From Paucibacter sp. Y2R2-4 (GTDB taxonomy: Bacteria > Pseudomonadota > Gammaproteobacteria > Burkholderiales > Burkholderiaceae_C): a DNA stretch of 64,000 nt. The notes below the pieces were generated by a model. The model was not told where the DNA came from, did not search any database, and worked only from the letters and a program-made list of their open reading frames with translations. A program made the position numbers and the translations under genes. The DNA is taken from positions 868,001 through 932,000 of the forward strand of contig NZ_JAJIRO010000002.1 in the NCBI RefSeq assembly GCF_025717535.1, in the 5' to 3' direction. Positions 26,601 through 34,072 of the stretch are shown here, in pieces. Numbering within the stretch: the stretch's first letter is position 1; each line of letters opens with the position of its first letter.

Positions 26601-26809
26601 CGGCCCATTCCTCATCTACGCCGCTCTTGAGTGATTTACTGCAAGCCCCTGCCGGCCCGCTTTTGTCAGAGCCGAATGTGGCCACCCATGCCGATCCACA
26701 GCTGAGCCACAGTCGCTCACCGGCCACGGAAGGCTGGCTGAGCAGCTACAGCATGGAGCAGCTCAAGCAGCACCAAGACCATCAACAAAGCAATCACTGG
26801 TTGATCTGA
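20639..26809 (+). CDS. Giant octapeptide-repeat protein with C-terminal EF-hand-like module
   Basis: The product is about 2,056 aa. From residue 3 to about 1815 it is an almost uninterrupted string of eight-residue units with the pattern S/T-x-x-Q-[L/V/I]-x-[A/G/x]-[L/F/M], roughly 225 units (examples SSTQLNTF, GSAQLRGL, SGQQLNAL, TPEQLASL). From about 1817 a calcium-type module follows: LVLDLSGIGVQTVD, LLALDRNGNGQIDSGAELFG and LDSNHDGKINAADAEF (two DxNxDGxI/D loops near 1864 and 1901), as found at the ends of large RTX-type and other secreted proteins. The last 70 residues are Ser/His/Gln-rich. There is no Sec signal peptide. GGAG at 20629 supports ATG 20639. It is probably a secreted or surface protein; the function is unknown. 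Confidence 0.88.
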   Translation: MSSIPSLSTSQIAALSTATIAAFGSTDWLAFSGEQMAALTAAQLSAMSVTAWNTISTSQLTNLNDDSLHGMNAHAISLWPVKLLSALQADQIAALDTSAFRALTSNQAPALQPTWLQALSTPQVQALSSSALTAMATTQINELKLETVQALASSQIQVLRTQQVAALSTENVAALSIDQLHAVSTAQIVAMSSSQVQSLGLEQVQGLVSQQVAALSSTQLNTFSDLELQGLGSAQLRGLSGQQLNALGTGRLANFDESQVSLLGSRQLSGLSSDTLASFSTDQFQALSTAALHALSSSQLQGLDAGQATALTPEQLASLSSQAIRGLSDRALGGLEVGDLGSLTSSQLNAMSTHQLQQLSPEQIGALSTSALRGLATLGASVLTTLQLGALSSDQLGAFSTQSLRAFQLSQLNALSADQLDGLSGTQVSALSTAQLQGMNAASIDSFSVKQLQSLSSAQFGRLSSAAIEGFTAEQFAGLSSKQLLGLNSAQFSLLSADEVAALSLSALRGLSSAQVAGFNADDFAALSSSQMQALNANSLRALGDGLLDKLGLDQVGELSSAQLAGLTISQIRHLSPEQMAALSTSALAGLGATTAAALSTAQIAALDNDHLRALSPAALNALSSAAVGGLTPAQLAGLSTSQIAALGSAQIAALGASQIDALSATQVAALSSQQISRLNDQALDALNADQLGALSARQLAGMSAHQIGILSPDQFRFIAPQAFSALSNTQLAALSSADMAALSGAQIGALGASQLRALPDATMAALSIDQLAGISAAQAAGLGAKQIQALSPTQLAALPQAALHALSAAAGGAMSVAQIQTLSPEQLATLPNIAMSGWTSSQLHALNADQWAALGTSHISALSLAQVATLDGSQLQQFTSAELAALSASQWAKLGSQALQGLESEQLVALSAKQLQAMTASQLQAFNKDQLSALSPAALSGLSVATVAGLSTTQLSAFSPSQLAGLSATQLHALSDSNLASLSTQQVNGLLSSQLSSLTTQQFAQFTPVQVAAINVAAFAALPSSAAAALLPAQVSAIKAEQWAVLSTQAAHAMSASNWGLLGSAQAAALSSVALGALNSAQFSSLTADALHAFGSAQLLALNNAEMRSLGTQGLAAFSDTQWASMGSRQLQALSSSQLAALSQGEMKALNSSALAGLSTQQMQSLSTDQVQALNTSAVQALSGSALAGLNINQVHAFDSAQIRALSGAALQKLDSQQLQEFSSTQFQAFSSNQIGALSANVFPALTEQLAWLGSAQVAGLSASQVAAFSSADLLALNSSQLGALSAGAIAAINTGAIGVLTSAQLAGLSTGQMQALTVAEVQALNTAQLDALSSRQISAMAPATIAALNSDQLAVVAAHDLAAISPTAFATLGSAAIAQLTSIARPELSNEQLGALTSIQALGLGTAELASLSATQMAALSVAALQNLSSAQFSVFSSNQTLALSTAQIGVLNAKELQILDSATMQGLSPAQVHALSSSQVLQLSDAQLQAISPDSMAGLTPNALHALGAVHFGALRPAQVAALGAEQLAELDSSQIRALSSAALQAMNLVQISQLSAAQVQALSLSQVGALLPQQVVALSVPAVAALNLDQLQALSPEQLGSMSATQLGSISAFHLSNLGSAAIVALSVEQLSGLSVLQVLSLKPDQLAALSPEQMPGLSTAALHAMVPSQFDDFRPDQVAGLSSAQFAALTPAEVRSLSPSHITALEAQHLQAMTPAQVATLSVDQVHAIGAQELALFSTKQIAALGPEEVGTLSPQQLNALPLTNVAALTQAQIAAMSTETLSSMDMTHVAAFTGLQREAMTPAQLAALSAASPLVLDLSGIGVQTVDAAHGVSFDINATGHATQVGWVDQGSGLLALDRNGNGQIDSGAELFGTATRLADGHLADNGFQALAQLDSNHDGKINAADAEFQHLKVWVDSGHGAAGKLLSLKELDVVELDLHATAQDKIQNGNLIGLEGAYKTSDGKSHELADVWFGQTSSSSAAHSSSTPLLSDLLQAPAGPLLSEPNVATHADPQLSHSRSPATEGWLSSYSMEQLKQHQDHQQSNHWLI
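20645..26090 (+). repeat. Degenerate 24-bp coding repeat array (about 225 units)
   Basis: The nucleotide array encodes the octapeptide units. Units keep the Ser and Gln positions, but codons and variable residues differ from unit to unit, so the array is old and diversified rather than freshly amplified. No unit is skipped by a stop or frameshift over 5.4 kb, which indicates selection on the protein. Confidence 0.85.
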
Positions 26810-26830
26810 GGTCGGCTGGGCGCGTCGGGC

Positions 26831-28159
26831 TCAGGCCGCGGCGGCGCTGCGGTCACGGATGCGGCGGATTGGCGTCAAGCTGAGCCCCAGCGCCACGATC
26901 ATGAGCAGCGCAATGCCGCTGCTCATGAAGAGTCCGGCCGGCGTCAGCACCCGCAGTGCGGCACCCGCCGCAGCGGCGGCCAGCGGCGCCAAGCCCATGA
27001 AGATGAACATGAAGACGCTCATGGCCCGCCCCAACATGGCCGGCGGCACACGCTGCTGCATCCAGGTGAAGACCGCTACCTGCACAAAGCCGCCTAGAGC
27101 GCCGAGCGGTGCCAGCAATGCCACACCCTGCCAAGTGGCCGAGATCTGACCAAAGGGCAGAAAAACCAAACCGGCCACAGCGTCGATGGCCAGCACCGTC
27201 AGACCCAAAGTCTTGAGTCGCCAGTTCGGCCGCAGGCCGGCCACGGCCATGCCCAGCAAAGCGCCCACGCCATGGCCACCCAGCAAGAAGCCCAGCGAGG
27301 CGGCGCCATCTGGCAACTGGCTGTTGGCCAACACCGGCAAGGCTACCTGAATGGGCCCACCGACAAAGAAGCCGATGGCCGCAAAGTAAAGGCAAAGGCT
27401 GCGCAACTCGACATCGCGCCACATCGTCGCCATCGCTTCGCGCACAGCGTCCAGCACCGACTGGGCCGCCGCATGCGTCGTTCCCTGCTCACCGGATGCA
27501 CTCAACTGCACTCGGCTCAGCGTCCAGGCGGAGATGAAGAAGCTCGCTGCATCGAAGGCGAACGCCAGACCTAAACCCTGGGTACGCTCCAAATGCGGCT
27601 GTGACACGGCCGGGGCATCCCCAAAGGAGGCGATCAACAAGCCGGCCATCAGCGGGCCGATCAAGACCGACAGCTGGCGCAAGCCCATCAGCGCGCCGTT
27701 GGCGGGCTGCAGCATCTCGGCCGGCACGGTGCGCGGGAGGATGGCGCTGCCGGCCGGATAGCTGAAGGCCGTCACCAGGCCGATTGCCAGCGACAGCGCA
27801 TAAACCATCCACAGCTCAACCGAGCCACTCCAGACCAACAGCGCCAGCGCGCCGATCAGTCCGCCATTGAGCAGCTTGGTCGCGAACAAGACCCGTTTGG
27901 GCGAATAGCGATCGACGATGGCGCCGCCGACCAGAATAAAGATCGCGCGAGGTAGCCCGACGATGGCCAGAACCAGGCCAAGGCTGAGCGGATCCCCCGT
28001 CAGCTTCAAGACCAACCAGGGCAAAGCGATCAGGGTGAACTGATCGCCCAGCATCGACAGCGCGCCGCCGCCCACCAACCAACGGAAATTGGCGTTAGCA
28101 AACAAGCGTTTTTTAAGCTCGGCTGCCGGAGCTGCAGCCTGAGTCATGGATTCAGTCAT
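26831..28159 (-). CDS. MFS transporter, drug-exporter type
   Basis: This membrane protein of about 442 aa has twelve hydrophobic helices. The N-terminal half contains the loop GGAIVDRYSPKRVLFATKLLNGG, the MFS motif A (G-x-x-x-D-R-x-x-x-K/R), and FSYPAGSAILPRTVPAEMLQPANGALMGLRQ, typical of the EntS/DHA3 group of exporters. The ATG at 28159 overlaps the MerR gene by 8 bp; ATG 28147 is an alternative. Coupling to a MerR/TipAS regulator suggests inducible efflux of a peptide- or aromatic-type compound. Confidence 0.9.
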   Translation of the reverse strand: MTESMTQAAAPAAELKKRLFANANFRWLVGGGALSMLGDQFTLIALPWLVLKLTGDPLSLGLVLAIVGLPRAIFILVGGAIVDRYSPKRVLFATKLLNGGLIGALALLVWSGSVELWMVYALSLAIGLVTAFSYPAGSAILPRTVPAEMLQPANGALMGLRQLSVLIGPLMAGLLIASFGDAPAVSQPHLERTQGLGLAFAFDAASFFISAWTLSRVQLSASGEQGTTHAAAQSVLDAVREAMATMWRDVELRSLCLYFAAIGFFVGGPIQVALPVLANSQLPDGAASLGFLLGGHGVGALLGMAVAGLRPNWRLKTLGLTVLAIDAVAGLVFLPFGQISATWQGVALLAPLGALGGFVQVAVFTWMQQRVPPAMLGRAMSVFMFIFMGLAPLAAAAAGAALRVLTPAGLFMSSGIALLMIVALGLSLTPIRRIRDRSAAAA

Positions 28160-28904
28160 GGGAAGAAGGCGTCGTATTGTGTGAAGCGTTGCCACCCGTC
28201 AGAGATGCGCGCAGGAAGCCGATCAAATCCGGCGTCACGCCGGTGTCGCGCTGCAAGCCGGGCTCATTGGCCCACATGGTTTGAAACTTGGCTTTGACCT
28301 GGCTGTCATCCCCGGTGAACTGCGCCAGCAGCGCCTGCCAGCGTGCCGCCAGCGTTTGGACCCGCGCGGACTTCGGGTCCGTGCCGCGCTCCATCTCCAG
28401 GCGCACGGCTTGGATCAAGGCCGGCCACTCCTCCTCGCTGGCGCGCACTTGCGCATCGCCCAGCTCAGCGCGCCGGCCGTCCAAGCGCTGTAGATCGTCC
28501 TCGTTGAAGTACTTTTCGTAGCTGCGCATCAAGCTCATGGTGACCAGCAGATCCTCGGTCAAGCTGTCTTCGTTCTGCGCAGCCCGGTCCGCCACCCGTT
28601 GCAGCGCGGCCAACAAGCGCTGCTGGCGACGCAGCTGCGACTGCACCTGCGCAATATGGCTTTGCAAGACTTCCAGCAAAGGCGGGTTCTCGGCATCCAG
28701 CAGTGGGCCAATGTCTTTCAAGGCCAGACCCGAATGGCGGTAAGCCAACAAGCGATGCAGGCGCAAGACATCGGCCTCGTTGTAGAGCCGGTAGCCGGAC
28801 TCGCTGCGGCCCGAGGGGCGCAGCAGCTCCAGTTTCTCGTAATGGTGCAAGGCCCGCACGGTCAGCCCGCAACGTTTGGCCAGATCACCGACGGTGTATT
28901 CCAT
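28152..28904 (-). CDS. MerR-family regulator with TipAS ligand-binding domain
   Basis: This 250-aa protein has a winged HTH at residues 1-70 (YTVGDLAKRCGLTVRALHHYEKLELLRPS...GYRLYNEADVLRLH), a long dimerisation coiled coil at about 75-120, and a helical C-terminal domain with YEKYFNEDDLQRLDGRRAEL and the acidic-to-FTGDD segment that marks TipAS domains. TipAS proteins bind thiopeptides and other antibiotics and activate efflux genes. The downstream MFS gene overlaps it, making a self-regulated drug-response unit. The promoter has the 19-bp MerR spacer. The start has no clear ribosome site. Confidence 0.9.
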   Translation of the reverse strand: MEYTVGDLAKRCGLTVRALHHYEKLELLRPSGRSESGYRLYNEADVLRLHRLLAYRHSGLALKDIGPLLDAENPPLLEVLQSHIAQVQSQLRRQQRLLAALQRVADRAAQNEDSLTEDLLVTMSLMRSYEKYFNEDDLQRLDGRRAELGDAQVRASEEEWPALIQAVRLEMERGTDPKSARVQTLAARWQALLAQFTGDDSQVKAKFQTMWANEPGLQRDTGVTPDLIGFLRASLTGGNASHNTTPSSHD

Positions 28905-28940
28905 GGCAAAGATTCACTCTGTTTTCATGTCGAGGTCGGC

Positions 28941-28971
28941 ATGATGAACCCTCCCCTTGCGTGAGGGTCAA
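28941..28971 (-). promoter_or_regulatory. MerR-type promoter/operator for the merR-MFS operon
   Basis: On the minus strand TTGACC (-35, 28971-28966) and CATCAT (-10, 28946-28941) are 19 bp apart, the over-long spacing typical of MerR-activated promoters. An inverted repeat ACCCTC...GAGGGT occupies the spacer, giving the operator. The gene starts about 37 bp downstream of the -10 box. Confidence 0.75.
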
Positions 28972-28993
28972 GCGATTTCCTGTTCGCCCTGAA

Positions 28994-30859
28994 TCAAACG
29001 CTTTGGGGGATTGGCCTTGCAAGTTCGCCCTGCGCAGAAGGGCAGGCCGCCTCGACGCGATTGCGCCCCTTGTGCTTGGCCGCATACAAGGCCAGATCGG
29101 CTTCGCGCAGCAACTGCGTCATGGACCAATCGGGCTGCAAAACCACCAGACCAAAGCTGGCGGTCACCGGTCGGCCGGGTGCGGCATGCAACTGGGTTTC
29201 GAACAGGTGCCGCAAGCGCTCGGCCAGATGGAGCGCCGCCGCGTGGTTGGTATGCGGCAAGACCAGCACGAACTCCTCCCCGCCCATGCGTCCGGCCAAA
29301 TCCCCCTGGCGCAAGGTGCTGTGACACAGCTGCCCCAATTGCTTGAGCACCCGGTCACCCGCCGCATGGCCGAGCTCGTCATTGATGACCTTGAAGTGGT
29401 CCAGATCGAAGCTCAACACTGACAAAGCCAGGCCGTGGCGATGCGCTCGCTCGACCTCTTGCTCGCAACGCTCGGTCAAGCGACGCCGATTCATGAGCCC
29501 GGTCAAGCCATCCACTTGCGCCAGCCGACGCGTCACCCAATACAGGCGAGCCAAAGCCACGGTGGCGGCCAGCAAAAGAGCCGCCAGCAAGGAGCTGATC
29601 GACAAGGCCCACGTCAATCGCTCTTGTTCACGTTGCTCGTACCGCAGGTGCTCTTGCAGACGCTCGCTCTCAAAACGCTCGCGGAGGGCGGCGGTTTGAT
29701 TGCTCAAGCTCACGGCTGAATTTCTCAGCAACGCACGCTCAGACCTCTGCATGTGCGCCAAGGCTTTGGAATAGTTACCCCGCGCTTCATACACATTGGC
29801 CAACTCCCCGTGTGCATCCCATTGCAGGACTGAACTGTCTCTGTCGTCTGCCATTTCCGCCGCTCGCTGGCAGGCGGTCAAGGCTTCGTCCAACAAGCCG
29901 ACTTCGCGCAAGCATCCACACAAATGCGTCAAGCCATTGATCACGTCCCGCTGGCTCTTCAAACGTTCTCGCAAAGCCAAGGCCTCGCGGACAGGGGCCA
30001 CAGCGTTCTCCTTCTGCCCATCGCGCGACAGAAAGAAGCTCTGCAGCACCAAGGCATCGGCCTCGCCCCTGAGATTGCGGCCGGCTCGAAACGCCACCAA
30101 GGCCTGGTCCAGCTCCTCAAAAGCCTGGCTGCGCGGCCCCACCATATTGCGCATTTGCGCCATGCCCATGCGCGCCATCGCCTTGAGTTGCGACGCCCAA
30201 TCCGGCGCCTGATGCAGCGCGGCTTCGAAATAGTTCAAGCCCTGCTGGTAGTCGCGCAACTGGTATTGCACATCGGCCAGTGCCAACCACGCCTGAGCCG
30301 CTAGGTCAGGCCGACCCGCGCGGCGAAGCTCCTCCAACAACTGTGTCAGCGAGGCGGTGGCCTGATCGAACAAACTGAGCTCAGTGTCCAATTGCGCCTG
30401 AGCCAGCCGCAGCTGAAAACTCAGCTCGGTGTCTTGCAGGCCGGGCAACTCCTTCAACAAAGGTGTTAACAGCTTGGCCGCAGAGGCGATGCGTCCGTCG
30501 GCAATTTGCATGCGCGCCTGAGCCATGGCCAGCTCAATCTTCAAGGGCGAGGAAAGGGTCGCGCCAGCGCTATTCGCCTCCGACAGCAGTCCTTTGATCT
30601 GGTCGTAGCGCTCATACAAAGTGTTGAGCGCCAGGCGGCGCCGCAAGACCTGCTGCCGGCCGGCTTCGTCCGCTGCCAGCGCTTGCTCGCGCTGCAATTG
30701 CTCGCTGGCCTCGGTGTAGGAGCGCTGCATCAACGCTTGCCACTGCGCTTGCGGCATCGTTGGCGCGGCCTGGCAGATCGGCCCCAAACAGGCGCCCAAG
30801 GCTAGCGCAAAGGCCCAGCGGCACCAGCAGCGCATTCCACGAAGAAATTCCAGCAGCAT
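28994..30859 (-). CDS. TPR-containing membrane diguanylate cyclase (GGDEF)
   Basis: This protein of about 621 aa makes cyclic di-GMP. It has an N-terminal signal or anchor segment (CWCRWAFALALGACLGPICQAAP), about 350 residues of helical TPR-like repeats in the periplasm, then a transmembrane helix (LTWALSISSLLAALLLAATVALARL) and a C-terminal GGDEF domain. The active site is GGEEF, and an inhibitory I-site RQGD precedes it by five residues, so feedback inhibition is expected. I chose ATG 30859 (MLLEFLRGMR) over an in-frame start at 30925. The TPR sensor input is unknown. The gene stands alone. Confidence 0.9.
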   Translation of the reverse strand: MLLEFLRGMRCWCRWAFALALGACLGPICQAAPTMPQAQWQALMQRSYTEASEQLQREQALAADEAGRQQVLRRRLALNTLYERYDQIKGLLSEANSAGATLSSPLKIELAMAQARMQIADGRIASAAKLLTPLLKELPGLQDTELSFQLRLAQAQLDTELSLFDQATASLTQLLEELRRAGRPDLAAQAWLALADVQYQLRDYQQGLNYFEAALHQAPDWASQLKAMARMGMAQMRNMVGPRSQAFEELDQALVAFRAGRNLRGEADALVLQSFFLSRDGQKENAVAPVREALALRERLKSQRDVINGLTHLCGCLREVGLLDEALTACQRAAEMADDRDSSVLQWDAHGELANVYEARGNYSKALAHMQRSERALLRNSAVSLSNQTAALRERFESERLQEHLRYEQREQERLTWALSISSLLAALLLAATVALARLYWVTRRLAQVDGLTGLMNRRRLTERCEQEVERAHRHGLALSVLSFDLDHFKVINDELGHAAGDRVLKQLGQLCHSTLRQGDLAGRMGGEEFVLVLPHTNHAAALHLAERLRHLFETQLHAAPGRPVTASFGLVVLQPDWSMTQLLREADLALYAAKHKGRNRVEAACPSAQGELARPIPQSV

Positions 30860-30967
30860 CGTCGTCAAGCCTCCCTGGAACTCCTTATGCGCGGGTCCAC
30901 AGATAACGCGAAATATACCCGGCATATCGTCTGCCGCGCATAGCCGCGCCAGGCTTAGGGCTCTGAC

Positions 30968-31861
30968 CTAAGCCTCGAGGCCAAGGCCTGCTGCGTGCAA
31001 GACCGCTTGCGTCAGCCGATCCAACATCGGCAGCGCCAAGCGAGGGGTTTGCCAATACAGCGGCAAACGCAGTTCGGCGTTCGGTCGCAACACTCGCAAG
31101 CGCCCATCCGCCAGCGCCGGGGCCACCGCTGCGGCCGGATTCATGCCCCAGCCCAGACCCGCGCAGGCGGCGTCAACAAAAGCCTGGCTGGACGGCAGCC
31201 AATGCGTCGGCATGGCGGGCGCTGCGCCCCATTGCGACTCGACCCAAAGTGCTTGCAAACGGTCTTGGCGATTGAAGCAAAGGCAAGGCGCGGCGGCCAA
31301 GGCCTCCAGCGTCACACCGTCCTTGAAGTAACGGTTGATAAAAGCGGGGCTGGCGGTGGCGAGATAGCGCATCGCGCCCAAAGGCAGGCTGCGGCAGCCC
31401 TGCACTGGCTCGGCCAGATCGGTCACTGCCGCCAGGACTTCGCCCTTGCGCAAGCGCTCGGCGGTATGGGCTTGGTCTTCCAGGCTCAAATCCAGCAAAG
31501 CCGATTCAGACTCGGCAAAGGCGGCAAGCGCGGGCACCAACCAGGTCGCCAAACTGTCAGCATTGACGGCCAGACGCAAGGTGGTGCGACCCAGGCCATC
31601 TGGCGCCAGAGCCGGCATCTGGGCCAACAGCTCTTGCTCCAACATGCCGACCTGCTCGACATGGCGACACAAATAGCGGCCCGCTTCGGTGGCCTCGCAG
31701 GGTGGGCCGCGCACCACCAAAACCTGCCCCAGGCGTTGCTCCAGCAGCTTGATGCGCTGAGAAACCGCCGAGGGCGAAATATGCAAGGCTCGCGCCGCAC
31801 GCTCGAAACTGCGCTCGCGCACCACTGCGGCCAAGGCCGCCAGAAGGGAGTAATCGAGCAT
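30968..31861 (-). CDS. argP: LysR-family regulator ArgP (IciA)
   Basis: This 297-aa protein has an N-terminal LysR HTH (LLAALAAVVRERSFERAARALHISPSAVSQRIKLLEQRLGQ) and a substrate-binding regulatory domain. It is divergent (110 bp) from a LysE/ArgO-family exporter, the standard argP-argO (lysG-lysE) arrangement. ArgP senses Arg and Lys and activates the exporter gene. The name follows family and context. Confidence 0.9.
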   Translation of the reverse strand: MLDYSLLAALAAVVRERSFERAARALHISPSAVSQRIKLLEQRLGQVLVVRGPPCEATEAGRYLCRHVEQVGMLEQELLAQMPALAPDGLGRTTLRLAVNADSLATWLVPALAAFAESESALLDLSLEDQAHTAERLRKGEVLAAVTDLAEPVQGCRSLPLGAMRYLATASPAFINRYFKDGVTLEALAAAPCLCFNRQDRLQALWVESQWGAAPAMPTHWLPSSQAFVDAACAGLGWGMNPAAAVAPALADGRLRVLRPNAELRLPLYWQTPRLALPMLDRLTQAVLHAAGLGLEA

Positions 31862-31971
31862 CGGAGGGGCGCTCAGTCAGAAAGAAAAGTGGAGGCCACA
31901 TCAGCCCTGCTTCATTCGCTGAAGCAAGTCTAACTGGCCGCCAACGCAGGCCTGCGGCATGCTTCGCCCCC

Positions 31972-32613
31972 ATGAAAGATGCCTTCTCCCTCTTGAACGA
32001 AGCCCCCAGCTATCTGCACGGCCTGAGCCTGGGCCTGAGCTTGATCATGGCCATCGGCGCCCAAAACGCCTTTGTCTTGCGCCAAGGCTTGCGGCGCGAA
32101 CATGTCCTGCTGATCGTGCTCTGCTGTGCAATGGCCGACGCCGTCTTGATGGCCGCCGGCGTCTACGGCCTTGCCGCCCTGATTGGCGAGCGCCGCTGGC
32201 TGGCCCAAGGCCTGACGGCCGGTGGCGCGGCCTTCCTGGCGATCTACGGACTGCAGGCGCTGCGCCGCGCCGCGCAGTCCGGCTCCTTGCAGCCGGGCCA
32301 GGACTCGGCCCAACAGAGCCGGAGGCAAGTGCTGCTGCAACTGGCGGGCTTCACCTTGCTCAACCCGCATGTCTACCTGGACACGGTCTTGCTCGTCGGC
32401 TCGATTGGCGCCCAGCATGTGGGCACGGCCAAGCTGGCTTTTGTAATCGGGGCGGCCAGCGGCAGTGTGCTGTGGTTTGCCGGCTTGGGCTTTGGCGCGC
32501 GCTGGTTGGCCCCGGTGTTCGCCAAGCCGCGCGCCTGGCAGGTCTTGGATGTGTTGATCGGCTTGACCATGCTGGGCTTGGCGGCCCTGCTACTTCGCCA
32601 GTTGCTGGCCTGA
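31972..32613 (+). CDS. argO: LysE/ArgO-family amino acid exporter
   Basis: This inner-membrane exporter has about 213 aa and six helices. The N-terminal LSLIMAIGAQNAFVLRQGLRREHV and the later FTLLNPHVYLDTVLLVGSIG are the characteristic LysE/ArgO segments. The exporter relieves excess arginine or lysine. It is divergently controlled by ArgP from the shared 110-bp region and is followed by a DMT transporter gene on the same strand. Confidence 0.92.
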   Translation: MKDAFSLLNEAPSYLHGLSLGLSLIMAIGAQNAFVLRQGLRREHVLLIVLCCAMADAVLMAAGVYGLAALIGERRWLAQGLTAGGAAFLAIYGLQALRRAAQSGSLQPGQDSAQQSRRQVLLQLAGFTLLNPHVYLDTVLLVGSIGAQHVGTAKLAFVIGAASGSVLWFAGLGFGARWLAPVFAKPRAWQVLDVLIGLTMLGLAALLLRQLLA

Positions 32614-32659
32614 ACAAGGGCTGAGCCATTGCTGCGGCGAGAGCGGCGACACTGCAGTC

Positions 32660-33625
32660 ATGTGGACTGGAATTGTTTTTGCACTCGCCGCCGGCCTGAT
32701 GTGGGGTTTGGTTTTTGTCGCGCCTTTGATGCTGGCCGACTATCCACCGCTGATGCTGACCATAGGCCGCTATCTGGCTTTCGGCCTGATCGCGCTGCCA
32801 CTGGGCTGGATGGACAAGCGCGCGCTGCGCCGCTTGAGCCGAGGCGACTGGTTGCAGGCCTTGAGTCTGAGCCTGGTGGGCAATTTCTTGTACTACCTGC
32901 TCTTGTCCAGCGCCATCCAGATGGCCGGAGCGCCGCTGCCTACGGTCATCATCGGAACGCTGCCGGTGGTAATCGCCATTTGCGCCAATCTGCGCAGCCA
33001 CCAGCCCCTGCCCTGGCCCAAGCTGCTGCCGTCCTTGGGACTGATTGCCCTGGGCATCGGCTGCGTCAATCAAGATGAGCTGCGGCTACTGCTGCAAGCG
33101 AACGGTGGATCCGCCGCGCTGCGCAGTTATGGACTCGGCGCTCTGCTGGCCTTGGGCGCGGTGGCTTGCTGGACCTGGTATCCGATTCGCAATGCCGATT
33201 GGCTGCAGGCCCACCCCCAAGCCAGCCCGCGCGTCTGGGCTACCGCCCAGGGGCTGATGACTTTGCCGGTTGCTTTGCTTGGGCTTGGCATGCTGCATTT
33301 GAGCCAAGCATTGGGCTGGCCCTTGCTGGGCGCCGGCTTTCAGCTGCCGCTCGGCCCTCGCGCGCTCGACTACATCGGGCTGATGCTGGCGGTGGGCCTG
33401 TTTTCTTCCTGGCTGGGTACGCTGTGCTGGAACGAGGCCAGCCAAAGGCTACCCACCTCTTTGGTCGGGCAGCTGATCGTCTTCGAATCGCTGGCAGCCT
33501 TAGCCTATGCCTTCATGCTGCGCGGGCAATGGCCGTCGCTGCTGACGATTGCCGGCATTGCCCTGCTCTTGGCCGGGGTCATTTGGGCACTGCGTGATGG
33601 CGCGCGCCGCAGGCCGGCGATTTAG
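32660..33625 (+). CDS. EamA/DMT-family transporter
   Basis: This membrane protein of about 321 aa has ten predicted helices in two EamA repeats (first: VFALAAGLMWGLVFVAPLMLADYPPL; second: YGLGALLALGAVACWTWYPIRNADWL). The substrate is unknown; members export amino acids and other metabolites. It lies 46 bp after argO in the same direction and could be co-transcribed. Confidence 0.88.
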   Translation: MWTGIVFALAAGLMWGLVFVAPLMLADYPPLMLTIGRYLAFGLIALPLGWMDKRALRRLSRGDWLQALSLSLVGNFLYYLLLSSAIQMAGAPLPTVIIGTLPVVIAICANLRSHQPLPWPKLLPSLGLIALGIGCVNQDELRLLLQANGGSAALRSYGLGALLALGAVACWTWYPIRNADWLQAHPQASPRVWATAQGLMTLPVALLGLGMLHLSQALGWPLLGAGFQLPLGPRALDYIGLMLAVGLFSSWLGTLCWNEASQRLPTSLVGQLIVFESLAALAYAFMLRGQWPSLLTIAGIALLLAGVIWALRDGARRRPAI

Positions 33626-33768
33626 TTTCGAGTCACCCCTCGGTGCTTCGACAGGGTGTTCCTTGGGCCTCAAATTTCCCATCAGCCGAGTCTGCTGTAA
33701 GCCGCATCAAGCTGGGCCTTAGCGCAGTGCTCGGAGCGGGGCTATGGTTTTCATTGACCAAGGCCATC

Positions 33769-33970
33769 GGGTGTGCGCTGCCGTTCGTGTCCTCCGGCCT
33801 GCGGCCGCCCCCTTTACCTCACTTCACCGCACACCCGACGCCCTTGGCGTTCGCGCTTCCCGCAAGAGCCCTTCAGCCGCAGAGGGTCGGCTGGGTGTTC
33901 TGCGAAGTGAAGTAAAGGGGGAGGCCCGAGCTTCGCTCGGGACGGAGGACATGAACGGAGTAGAGCACCC
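33769..33970. repeat. Imperfect inverted repeat, MITE- or REP-like element
   Basis: The left arm (33769-33837) and right arm (33893-33970) are imperfect reverse complements. Matching blocks are GTTC(A/G)TGTCCTCCG, CCCCCTTTAC(T/C)TCACTTC and CACCC ends; the right arm also holds its own small palindrome (CCCGAGC...GCTCGGG). The loop is about 55 bp. Folded RNA or DNA would form a long hairpin. No transposase or target-site duplication is seen, so it is called an element only by its shape. Copies elsewhere in the genome would confirm this. Confidence 0.65.
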
Positions 33971-34040
33971 AGTCGGCCCGACCAAACATCGCAGCTAGCG
34001 CCTAGTCCAAACGGCTGATCGGGGCGCAAAGCCGCCCATG

Positions 34041-34072
34041 AAAAAGCCCACCCGGCTCGCGCAGGGTGGGCT
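34041..34072 (-). terminator. Rho-independent terminator of the fructose-bisphosphate aldolase gene
   Basis: On the minus strand AGCCCACCC and GGGTGGGCT pair over a 10-base loop, then T residues follow (34045-34041). It lies 24 bp beyond the aldolase stop. Confidence 0.9.

Noticed and set aside
33769-33970. Insertion sequence or transposon
   Set aside because: There is no transposase gene, and the arms are imperfect without visible target-site duplication; it is kept only as a repeat element.
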